From Cylindrotheca closterium (lineage: Eukaryota > Bacillariophyta > Bacillariophyceae > Bacillariales > Bacillariaceae), in contig CAKOGP040002269.1 of assembly GCA_933822405.4 (NCBI GenBank), forward strand, positions 107,857-171,856: DNA of 64,000 nt, read 5' to 3'. Position 1 is the stretch's first letter. Every line of letters begins with the position of its first letter. Below the pieces are notes generated by a model, which worked only from the letters and a program-made list of their open reading frames with translations, was not told where the DNA came from and made no database searches. Of this stretch, positions 1 to 8,517 are shown piece by piece. The position numbers and the translations under genes were made by a program.

Positions 1-644
1 ACTATAGAGCTGTTCCCGATCCCATTCAACGACCGCCCGAGGCTGTGGACGCAAATCTCCTTGAACCACTGCCACTCCGCATTGGTCCCCATCAGCTCGA
101 CAGAGGCGGTGCTTGGGGTATTGGTCGTCTCCGCGAAGACCACCAGGACCAGCAGCCAGGGTTGCCTGTTGCAAACCATGGGGCTGAGCCCAACGTTCAA
201 GGCCCCGATCCCAATCAAGCCAATATCGCTGGTGTGGACAATAATGGGCACCCACGGCCTCCGGTAGATAACGAACCGATCTCTGAAGGCGAAGCTGAAG
301 AGGAAGACGAAGATAACCAAGTGTCCCGCCCCGATGCCCTACCATCAGTGAGTAACACCCTGACACCTCACGATATTGTTCTTGGTCGAGGTTACTGGAC
401 TCACGCCAACGTGAGTGAAGGAAACCGAGTCTTTCGAGAAGAGATTGTTCCTGCCTGGAGAGATCATTACAATCCACTACCAAGGGCAGAGAAGCGAAGT
501 TTCGCCCAAGCCATGTTGCGATGGATGCGGTCAGAGGGTTACAGATTTGTGATCCGGAGACCGGAGGGTGGATTTATCGAAGCCGGCAACGACGACGATG
601 ATCAGATTCTAGACTCGATCATGCACGCACTCAGAGCAAACTAA
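1..644 (+). CDS. DUF6824-like protein, 5' truncated by the window edge
   Basis: The frame is already open at base 3 and contains no ATG before the conserved part, so the start lies outside the window; the first possible non-ATG codon at 45 is not taken as the start. The C-terminal ~95 residues carry a TPHDIVLGRGYWTHANVSEG stretch followed by an NRVFREEI segment, a basic K-R-S-F block and a closing YRFVIRRPEGGF, which is the layout of the DUF6824 domain that is very abundant in diatoms (opening D-V-L-x-G-R-G, then N-x-x-F-R). The upstream part is acidic and low in complexity (EGEAEEEDEDN). Function is unknown; a regulatory role is often assumed for the family but nothing here shows it. It ends at a TAA at 642-644. 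Family assignment is from motif recognition only. Confidence 0.75.
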   Translation, partial: YRAVPDPIQRPPEAVDANLLEPLPLRIGPHQLDRGGAWGIGRLREDHQDQQPGLPVANHGAEPNVQGPDPNQANIAGVDNNGHPRPPVDNEPISEGEAEEEDEDNQVSRPDALPSVSNTLTPHDIVLGRGYWTHANVSEGNRVFREEIVPAWRDHYNPLPRAEKRSFAQAMLRWMRSEGYRFVIRRPEGGFIEAGNDDDDQILDSIMHALRAN

Positions 645-1398
645 CAGGTTTGCGATAATGGATCGATGAGTGCGTCATCATGCGGTGACAACAAAAACAA
701 CAAAAATCAATATTAGTCTCTTCTCGAACCTACGACGAGCGCACTACGAGCGCACGAAATGATGGAGAATAGAGAATCGGAGAATACGATTTACATGCGG
801 AACCAATATGCATATATAAAAATACAATTATTGGTGTTATCGTGAACACCAGAATAAGCTTTCGGGATGGGTTATTTGCAAATAGTAATCCCAGCACCCT
901 AAAAAACATACATGAATAAGCGATGAAATTGAATAAAACATTTTTCGTCTGCACTATTACTAGGACTACTGGTGTAAAAGTCTGCCTATGAAAAAATGCG
1001 AATTGGATGTTTCAGTCCTTCAAGGACATTATATCAGCGTTCTCCAGCATAAGGTCATTGGCAAAGCAAGAGTACACGTCCAAAACGAAAGGCTGTGGTG
1101 CGGTATCGGTGCGACCTTGCTTTGGCCCATGCTTCATGATAGATACTCGTTCTTTCTGATAAAGCTGAGGAGAACATGGGAAGCCATTGGTCATTTCGTG
1201 GTATCCTTCTTGTACAATCAGTACCGGTAGCACAGCGCGGCAAACACGCTCCATCTTATTGGTATTTAATAGATCATAAGATTATACTGATGTTATTTCT
1301 CTGTAGACAGCCTACCCACAATCCTCGCCCAAAAACAAGAATGGGATTAACACATAGCCTAACTGAATTATATGGGAGAGGATGCAAGTCGCCAAGAT
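645..1398. other. Intergenic spacer with one copy of a dispersed repeat
   Basis: No convincing gene. The short open frames here lack homology-like sequence and overlap each other on both strands. The part from 830 to about 1012 resembles 3499-3658 on the other side of the lipase gene. A TACCGGTA palindrome sits at 1222-1229. Confidence 0.6.
830..1012 (+). repeat. Dispersed direct repeat, copy 1 (copy 2 at 3499-3658)
   Basis: Shared blocks in the same order and orientation: ATTGGTGTTATCxTGAACACC (830 and 3499), AAGCGATGAAATTGAAT (918 and 3577), TAAAAGTCTxCCTxTGAAA, and AATTGGATxTT at the end. The stretch between the first two blocks differs by about 10 bases, so the copies have diverged by substitutions and indels. 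The two copies bracket the lipase gene. Confidence 0.6.
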
Positions 1399-3004
1399 TT
1401 AGAGACTATCGATTATAATTCGGTGCGAACCGCACAGATGATCTCCGACCATCTCATTGCTGATTTCAATCATGCTTAGAGGTTCTGCGAAACCATCAGT
1501 AAGGACACAATAACCTGGCAGCTTTGGCTCAGGCACGATTTCATCTGCAGCCTTTTCCTCTGACTCCGCTTCTTTCCCCTTTGACATTTTCCTCCTATCT
1601 TGCCATTTCTGATAAAGCAGCATTACCTCCCCAGCTATGTACAGATGGTCAGGATCGTCATGCGATACCATAGTTTGCGCTTTCTTGAGTAACTTGAGTC
1701 CTTCTTCGGACGACATAATCATTTCTCCTGCGGCTCCTTCTCTTAGTTTCGCGAAAAACGCTGAAGTCGACTTCATATCAACGGGGTCGAATCCTGCCTC
1801 AACAAGCTTTTCCTGAATACCAGAAAGCAGCTCAAGCAAGATTTGCACGTTATTGAGACTTGTCCGGGGGATGCAGTCCGAGTTATTGACGATCGTAGTA
1901 ATGAACGATGAACATGCCTTGGCGGCTTTGTGATCCAATACAGGAGGACTAGCGAAGGCCACCACTTTGATGTTGCCTTTTTTCATCAAAGGTGGATGTT
2001 GGGAACGAAGTAAGACGGATGTCAAGCTAGCAGCCCCTGCTCCCAACGAATGGCCACAGAGTAGAAGCGTGTACCCAAGCGGAAGAAAAAATTCTTTGAT
2101 GAAAGGTTTCAAGTCCTCTGCCAAGGCGAGAGATGAGTAGAGAATGCCTTCGTGAGCCCGGATCTCCTTCAATGACTCATCTTGGGGATCAAAACTTTGG
2201 TCCAACTTTCGAACAACTGCAGCCGAGCAACAATCTGTTAGCACGTCAATCATAGAGGAGGTACCCTTAACACCAATTAGAGCAGTCTTCGTATCGGCAT
2301 TGGTGGCAATGAAATAGCCAACCTACAACGGATATAGGAATTTAAAAAATCAATTGTTAGGATTGTCTTGTGGACTGAATGATAATTGAAGCCGGCTTTG
2401 TTATCAAACCCACCTGTCCTGATTCTCTGGCTTCCTGGTGCTTGAGCAGTGAGTATCCACGTCCTGCAAGCTTTTTCTTTATTTCATCCCTTGAGGCTAG
2501 GTATGCCCAATCTGCAAAGTCTAAATAGCCACCCAGCCCATCAAGCTCTAATGTTCAAAAGAAAATAAGCGAGTTGTGAGCTGGAGTAGTGCAAGAAATA
2601 AGGAACCACAAGAGAAACACAACATTCAACAAGGGTTGAACATGCCCAGACTCGAACGATATGGTAGGATATCCAAAATAAGGCTCACCTTTGGCAGTCG
2701 CGGTTTTTCCAGCCTTACTGTATATTTCATCTCTTGGAGATTTTGTGTCAGAAGATCGGCTAGCTTCTGCTTGGTTAATCAATTGCAGCAAAGCCGGAAG
2801 GGTAACCGCCAGTTTTACATGAAAGTACTTGTCTCCAAACTTCTTCTTTGTAGTGTCCAAGAGAGTCATAATCTTGCGAGAGACGTCCCCCAAGCTGTCT
2901 TCTGGTGGATCCTCTTCCATTTCTTCTCCTTCCTTCTTGTTGAAATGCCATGCCGTCAAGGCTATGGCAACAATAGGTATGATGTAAAACAAACTGTTGG
3001 GCAT
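1399..3004 (-). CDS. Class 3 (alpha/beta hydrolase) lipase with N-terminal membrane anchor, three exons
   Basis: Spliced model complement(1399-2322, 2414-2547, 2689-3004), 457 residues; both introns are GT-AG (141 and 91 bases) and splicing keeps the frame. ATG at 3004 is chosen because the longer open frame starts at a TTG. Residues 4-18 form a hydrophobic anchor. After splicing the lipase core reads VGYFIATNADTKTALIGVKG (beta strand and oxyanion turn), then the nucleophile elbow C-G-H-S-L-G-A-G with the catalytic Ser near residue 242, then a V-V-A-F-A-S-P-P strand and N-S-D-C-I-P-R, which supplies the Asp of the triad; a His such as that in GDHLCGSH near the C-terminus could complete it. 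This is the lipase_3 pattern of sn-1-specific diacylglycerol lipases. It likely hydrolyses acylglycerols at a membrane. The exact substrate cannot be read from sequence. Confidence 0.88.
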
Positions 3005-3869
3005 ACTTCTATACTCCAAAGGCGGATATGGAAATATCAAAGATTCGAGTTCTCAGTTTGGTTTAGAGATGGCAGAAAAGCTTTCGGGTCACAAACTGAG
3101 CGGAAATGTGAGATATCTGAATCCGGCGAGAATACTCTGAGGCTTGTTTCTGATATTCTTGATAAGAAAGGTTTGCTTGTGTTGTTGATTCTACAGTACG
3201 GACGTGGCCTTGGGAATTTCTAGTGGAGATATGTCTGGCTGCTGTGGCAATTCCTCATCCGCCGTCGTTATGGGCATTGACTATATAATAATGCTTCGTT
3301 GGATCATGATGATCTTGACTTTTTTCATGTTCTACTGTTCGGCATGGCTATCTCCGGGTATTCATTAGAACTGCCGAGCTTCAGATGAGAAATGGAGATT
3401 TGGAGAACACTCAAGAACCATCGCATCATCATAATCACTATCAGCTGATCAATATCCAGTAGTAGCGCCGAAAAGACTCACTCTCCATATTCAATATGAT
3501 TGGTGTTATCATGAACACCAGGGGCGTTAGGCACGTTTGGCGAGTAATTCGAGCAGCCAACCAAGCAACATCAATGAAGCGATGAAATTGAATTGACAAT
3601 TTGATGTCCGCAAAACTATTATAAAAGTCTTCCTGTGAAATACTGTCAATTGGATTTTGGTCGATCGATAATGGATCAACGTTCACCGGTATTGAGGACC
3701 TTCTTCGAGTAAAAATAAGGTTATCATAAGTATCTCAAACGAAAAACTTATTTGGGTCTCGCCCATGCGTTACAGTAGTTGGTGACGAACTCTTGGACTA
3801 AAACAAATTGGAAGATTCAGGTTTTCAGGTGAAACCAACACATCACTACAGATATGACATTCATCTATC
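3005..3869. other. Divergent promoter spacer between lipase and the trefoil-IFI27 gene
   Basis: The two flanking genes point away from each other, so this spacer should hold both promoters. It contains the second copy of the dispersed repeat (3499-3658). A long open frame antisense to lipase exon 1 runs into it from 2576 but is a shadow. No other gene is seen. Confidence 0.5.
3499..3658 (+). repeat. Dispersed direct repeat, copy 2 (copy 1 at 830-1012)
   Basis: See copy 1 for the shared blocks. The ATTGGTGTTATC opening block differs from copy 1 by a single base. Confidence 0.6.
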
Positions 3870-5393
3870 ATGGTGCTTCCTTGCGAGGAAAGATCCAGTG
3901 GTGGGGAGCTGTACTTTCTTTGTTCGACCCACAGTAACCTTCGAATCAGAGCCAATGTGTTTGGCTACGTGAACACAAGTCGAAAGTACAAGGGGTGGGA
4001 GGTTTGGCGGTTCGTCGAATCGAACCGAGGGGATGGAACTTTCTTTATCTCTCCTTGGGAACATTCGCAATTCTATCTCTCCTCCTTTCCAGGGGGAAGG
4101 GTGAATACAACCAGGAATCAGCACAGTTGGGAACTATGGAAGCTGGAGAAGGAGAGCAATGGGACGACTGACAACACAGTTACGATCCGTTCTTTGGCAC
4201 ACAACCGTTTTTTGCAACTTGATGAAGATGGATACTTGTCAACGATCGAGTCATATTGCTTATCGAACAAGTGCTGGTGGAATCTCGAAAGTGCCAATTT
4301 GGGAAAGTATTATCTCCATTGCATGGGTCGAAACAAACAGCTTCGATGCTCCAAGAATACCGATAAACCACCCTACTCGACGGATACTTTTGAGGTTGGA
4401 GCCGTATGGTATATGCAGAAAGCACCTGAAGGCGACTCTTTTACCATTCGTTCGGATGTCAATAAAGGGTACCTTCAGTTAGCTCCTAACTGCACTCAAG
4501 TGACTTTGTCAACGGAATCGTCATTGCCCACACAACAATGGTATTTGAGACATCACCCCAATAATGGATCCGTGGTGATAACCTCTGTTTCTGGAGGAAT
4601 GCTAGCTTGCTCGGTGGAAGGTCTCATTAGCATTTTGCAAGACGACGAGGACGGTTCTGCCAATGCACAAGAATCCAGCGCCACAAACTGGCAACTAGTG
4701 CCAAAAATGCCAGATACGACCAGCGGCAAGCAAGTTGCAGCTTGTGCTGGAATTAGTGTTGGAAGTCTTGTTCTCGGTATAGCAACTCCTTATCTGGTGT
4801 TGGGTCTTGTACATTCTTTGGGATTCACGGCACATGGAATTCCAGCTGGAAGCTTTGCCGCAAAGGAAATGTCACGAGTGGCAAAGTCGTATGGTGGATC
4901 CATACCGCCTGGTTGCTGGTTTGCTACCCTGCAATCCATTGGAGTGCTGGGATTGGGATCGACTCGGTTTACCTTGGCGTTTGTTGTTGGATGTGTTTTT
5001 GGGGCTGTTATCTTTCGACTGATTCTCGTTTTCATTGGCCTGCTGGAGCAGCAGAATAATCCTTGTACATCTGGCATTGTGGCTTCTGAAAGCATGGGTG
5101 GAATCCTCTCCAATTTAGATTCTTCAGTGGGACGGGGGGCACCTAGATCGACATTTGCTAGAAATGAACAAGATTTGAACGATGAGAACCAGCTTTCCTT
5201 CCCCGCGATGAATCAGGATGCAACCGAGGTGCATCCTGCTGTTCCCGAGGTAGAGGTGCATAGAAACAATTCGACCATGGACACATCATCAATGGCCAGT
5301 AGCAGGTTTAACGATTTTTCCAGCATATCCACATCAAGGAGTGTTGCAGACAACCGATCTGCTAGACTTGTGAATGGATATCATCCTCAGTGA
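3870..5393 (+). CDS. Double beta-trefoil (fascin/ricin-like) fused to an IFI6/IFI27 (ISG12)-like membrane domain
   Basis: A single 507-residue exon with ATG at 3870. Residues ~10-285 hold six repeats, each closing on a Trp-centred strand (EVWRF, WELWKL, WWNLE, VWYMQ, QWYLR, NWQLV) and containing F/Y-L-x-L or T-I-R-S strands, which fits two beta-trefoil units of the fascin or ricin-B type, folds that bind sugars or actin. Residues ~290-360 carry AGISVGSLVLG, GFTAHGIPAGSFAAKEMS and ATLQSIG, the Gly/Ala-rich helices of the interferon-inducible IFI6/IFI27 (ISG12) family, which elsewhere sits in mitochondrial or ER membranes. A further hydrophobic segment follows at ~370-395, then a ~110-residue polar, Ser/Asn-rich tail. 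No signal peptide is evident. The trefoil part should be cytosolic or lumenal beside a membrane. Role unknown; the combination is unusual. Confidence 0.8.
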   Translation: MVLPCEERSSGGELYFLCSTHSNLRIRANVFGYVNTSRKYKGWEVWRFVESNRGDGTFFISPWEHSQFYLSSFPGGRVNTTRNQHSWELWKLEKESNGTTDNTVTIRSLAHNRFLQLDEDGYLSTIESYCLSNKCWWNLESANLGKYYLHCMGRNKQLRCSKNTDKPPYSTDTFEVGAVWYMQKAPEGDSFTIRSDVNKGYLQLAPNCTQVTLSTESSLPTQQWYLRHHPNNGSVVITSVSGGMLACSVEGLISILQDDEDGSANAQESSATNWQLVPKMPDTTSGKQVAACAGISVGSLVLGIATPYLVLGLVHSLGFTAHGIPAGSFAAKEMSRVAKSYGGSIPPGCWFATLQSIGVLGLGSTRFTLAFVVGCVFGAVIFRLILVFIGLLEQQNNPCTSGIVASESMGGILSNLDSSVGRGAPRSTFARNEQDLNDENQLSFPAMNQDATEVHPAVPEVEVHRNNSTMDTSSMASSRFNDFSSISTSRSVADNRSARLVNGYHPQ

Positions 5394-5752
5394 CATGGAA
5401 TTCCAGGTATTTACTTTGGTCCCAACCTATACTGATGCCAACAGACTTTATGGTGTTGGGATAGAGCTACTGTACTGCTCCACAGTGTATATATAGGTAA
5501 GCACTGGTCACAAAGTTTGGCATGGTATCAAGAGATATAAAGTGATATAAAAAACGCATGCTAGCCAACACAATGGGTATATGATATATGCGTGTAGAGT
5601 TAAAATGAATTAATCCGGTAGCAGCGTCTTAAAATCGCAAAACTAAGAAGCATGGATGGATGGAAACAATAAAATCCACAGTTGCTTTGTCACTGTGGCA
5701 ATGATGTATCTATGTGCATGGTAAGGCAGTTGGTAGGATGACGCTCAATCGC
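5394..5752. other. Convergent 3' spacer
   Basis: Lies between the 3' ends of two converging genes. It is AT-rich with no open frame of note; it should hold both polyadenylation regions. Confidence 0.5.
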
Positions 5753-6433
5753 TCAATTGCTCGGCACCTTCTTGGGCATTCGGAAGGACTTGAGTAATCG
5801 ATGCCTCAATGCAGGTTTGGTGCCTTTCGATTTGTTTGAGGAGCCTGCCTTTAGTTGTGACATTCGCTGATTCCTCTGTTGTACTTTTTCGAATTCGGTC
5901 ATGGTAGTGGCCATATAATCTTCCACCACTTCCCGATCAATCCAAGCAATGGCACGTGCATCGTCTTGGCTGTCTTGAACCAGATAGCAGTACATTTCTC
6001 GAATACTTTCTGGATTGACTCCTCCTTTATCACTTTGTTTGTCTTGCATACGAATGACGGCATTGACAACCTTGCGGTGCTTGGACCGACTGCGGCAAAT
6101 CGATTCAGGATCAAACAACTCTAGACCTCGAAGATCCGTTCGCATGCAAGGTTTCTGAGAGTTGAAGATTCGCATCATTTCATTGTCGCAATCTTCTTTT
6201 ATGCGCAAGAAATCTTTGCCCATCATCCACCTTGTTTTCCTCTCTTTTTTGGATATTGACTTTGTGCTTTCAATGTGCCGTATGTCAGTTTTATCGCTGA
6301 AGGAGACTCGTCGCTTCATGCCTTGTGAGTTTGCGGAGGTGATGATAATAGGTTTCGCTGTTCTGTTATCATTATTAGTGCTGCATTCTAGTTCAACAGA
6401 AGCCTCGCCATAATCATCTACGCTGGGTGGCAT
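5753..6433 (-). CDS. Diatom-type unknown protein with WMMGKDF and DLRGLE motifs
   Basis: 226 residues, single exon, ATG at 6433. A basic, charged soluble protein with no signal peptide or membrane segment. Residues ~40-105 contain RRVSFSDKTDIRHI, then KKERKTRWMMGKDFLRIKED and DLRGLELFDPE. A VSF-x-D-x-x-x-I-x-x-I lead, an aromatic W-x-x-x-x-D-F block and RGLE recur in many uncharacterised diatom proteins. The next stretch (IREMYCYLVQDSQDDARAIA) looks helical and the C-terminus is Lys/Arg-rich. The RRVSFS sequence resembles a basophilic kinase site or a PP1-docking RVxF motif, which is only a suggestion. No function is assigned. Confidence 0.75.
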   Translation of the reverse strand: MPPSVDDYGEASVELECSTNNDNRTAKPIIITSANSQGMKRRVSFSDKTDIRHIESTKSISKKERKTRWMMGKDFLRIKEDCDNEMMRIFNSQKPCMRTDLRGLELFDPESICRSRSKHRKVVNAVIRMQDKQSDKGGVNPESIREMYCYLVQDSQDDARAIAWIDREVVEDYMATTMTEFEKVQQRNQRMSQLKAGSSNKSKGTKPALRHRLLKSFRMPKKVPSN

Positions 6434-7605
6434 GCTGTCGGTGTTAGATGCTTTTGTTTGTGAGACTGCTGTGGAATCTATGATCTTGCTTGTTAGATAT
6501 AGATACCTATTGAAAGACGATGTTTGTGTTTGTTAAACCGTGTTACGATTGATTTGTGCTCTGTTTGGAGACGACGAAGATGATTTTATTTGATTTACTG
6601 CATACAAAATTACGGGCAATCCAGTGCCTTCAAATTTATGGGGACAATTCTCCGAGACATTGAATCCGAATTGTCATATGTACGAGACTATTGGTACTTG
6701 ATTCCACTTGCCATATCAAAATCCTTTTAAGCCTTAAGAGATTCCAGAACTCCAAGGTTCGGATCAAAACATCTAGGCGAGTTTTGAGCACCTTTGGGGT
6801 TTGGGCTTAAAAGCTGTCATTTTGCCATTTAATCGATCGAATTCTTAAAGGTCATTTGCGTTCCAAAATTGACACAATTACGGCTTTTTTACATTTCTTT
6901 TTTATTATCTGGCGAGGCGCTTCAACAAGTTCTATCAAGAGTTTTAAGGTTCTATTACCGACCGCGCAATTCCGGGAAAATCCTAATAGATCGGCAAGAC
7001 GGGAGACGTATGGGCGTTTCTAGCTCTTCCTTAGTCTCAATTTCCGTCGTGTCGATTACGGCGCGTCGCTTCAGTGGAGTACACGGTTGGCGGACGGAGC
7101 GAAGAGTGTCGACGAAGAGGACGGAAGATTTGGAGAAGACATTGTTCGCAATGGGAGCTTGTGGGATGATGGAGGCGATAGAAGGAGTTTAGCTGCTCGG
7201 TCAAGACCGTCAGCTCTTTTTGCTTTTCCCGCCCTCACCACCCTCTCTCTCATTTGCACCATAGCTCGGTACCCCATTTGGTCCGGGTTTGTCTGTCAAT
7301 CCTATTGATTGTCCTTTTCGAATCCTATGATTCGACCTCGGTGCAAACCAGTCACTAACCTAGTACCTCGCTACTACACTTTTGAAATCTGTTAAGTAAA
7401 TGATTCATGGTTGTGCATAAAAAATGCCCAGAGGAGGTTTGAATGAATGAATCAATCCCATTGATCAGGAGCTCAATTCATTCCATGAAGTCGATTCAAT
7501 TTCAGATTGATTTTCCGATCGATCAAGTCAACACCAGAGTCATCATTGGATTGATTGAAATCCAATAACAAGAAAAAGAGCAACAGCAACAGCAAGGCAA
7601 CGACC
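6434..7605. other. Divergent promoter spacer of 1.2 kb
   Basis: The genes on either side diverge, so both promoters lie here. Several overlapping short open frames (6869-7308) occur on both strands but none looks like protein. The last 170 bases before the downstream ATG are rich in ATTGATT/GATCAA words. Confidence 0.5.
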
Positions 7606-8220
7606 ATGTCTTCCATTCCATTGTTCCTCCTTTTTCTGTCATTGGTATGTGCCGTTCAAGCATTGAGTCCTAGTTCTATGGAAAGCGGCGTCTCCCGACG
7701 AGGAATGCTCCAACAAGGTGCTTCAAGTGCCGCAGCAGTCGTTGCCGCATCAGCAGGATTCCTTCCATCCGTTGCTTCGGCTACTGCCACTGCGGAACAA
7801 AAGCCAAAATTGACCAATTTATCCAACGCCGAACTATCCAAAATCATTACCGAAGACGTCACCACTCGACAATTTCTAGCCTCGGCAGATTTGACCCGTG
7901 AGATTTACGACGAATCGGCAATGTTCACGGATGAAATTGATACCTACACACTCGACAAATGGATCAAGGGAACCAAAAAACTCTTTGTACCATCCAAATC
8001 GGAAGTCACTTTGATTCCGGATACATTGAAAGTGACGGATTCCGAGGCATCCTTTCGATTCTCGGAATATTTGTGCTTCAACATTCCATTCAAGCCCGTC
8101 GTCTACTTGTCGGGAACCTTGATTTTGAAGCGGGACACATCGACTGGATTGATTACTTCCTATCAAGAAAAATGGGATCAAGATGTAAACACGGTGCTGA
8201 AATCGGCCAAGTTTGGATAA
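7606..8220 (+). CDS. Plastid/thylakoid-lumen NTF2-like (DUF2358-like) protein
   Basis: 204 residues from the ATG at 7606; the open frame begins earlier at a TTG that is ignored. Residues 1-19 are a signal peptide ending VQA-LSP, similar to the diatom plastid-import cleavage site. A second targeting element follows, SRRGMLQQ plus an Ala-rich hydrophobic stretch ending SVASA, which resembles a twin-Arg lumen signal. The mature part (TTRQFLASADLTREIYDESA, FTDEIDTYTLDKWIKGTKKL, then alternating strands) matches an NTF2/SnoaL-like cone fold of the DUF2358 type, found in plant and algal plastids. Most likely a lumenal protein of unknown activity. Targeting is inferred from the N-terminus alone. Confidence 0.75.
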   Translation: MSSIPLFLLFLSLVCAVQALSPSSMESGVSRRGMLQQGASSAAAVVAASAGFLPSVASATATAEQKPKLTNLSNAELSKIITEDVTTRQFLASADLTREIYDESAMFTDEIDTYTLDKWIKGTKKLFVPSKSEVTLIPDTLKVTDSEASFRFSEYLCFNIPFKPVVYLSGTLILKRDTSTGLITSYQEKWDQDVNTVLKSAKFG

Positions 8221-8517
8221 AGCAAACTAACGACGGAAGGAGTAAAGCAGTTTGTCGGATCCTACGACAAGCATTGTCTAGTTACTACTCTTCAAAAGGC
8301 GACAATAATTTCTATAAAGCAGACATTGACACTACGCAAAGCGAAGCTTAACAAACGGTCTCCCTTGGTTCTACAAGAACACAATACATATATTACAGGG
8401 AGTACCGTACCACATCACTTTACCACCAAAAAGCAGGAAACATAAATCACATGCATGAACACATACACAATACAATACAACACCACAAACACTCTCAAAC
8501 GCAAGAGCGAACCCTAC
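8221..8517. other. Convergent 3' spacer
   Basis: Short AT-rich stretch between converging 3' ends; no gene seen. Confidence 0.4.

Noticed and set aside
45..47. GTG as start codon of the DUF6824-like gene
   Set aside because: Nuclear eukaryotic genes start at ATG, and the frame is open to the window edge, so the gene is truncated rather than starting here.
730..954. 74-residue minus-strand open frame
   Set aside because: Lies in the dispersed repeat, no conserved sequence in the second copy, no protein-like character.
2576..3223. 215-residue plus-strand open frame
   Set aside because: Antisense shadow of lipase exon 1, whose protein has a membrane anchor and rebuilds a lipase domain by splicing.
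6869..7308. Overlapping open frames on both strands
   Set aside because: None shows domain, targeting or conserved features; the region is a divergent promoter spacer.
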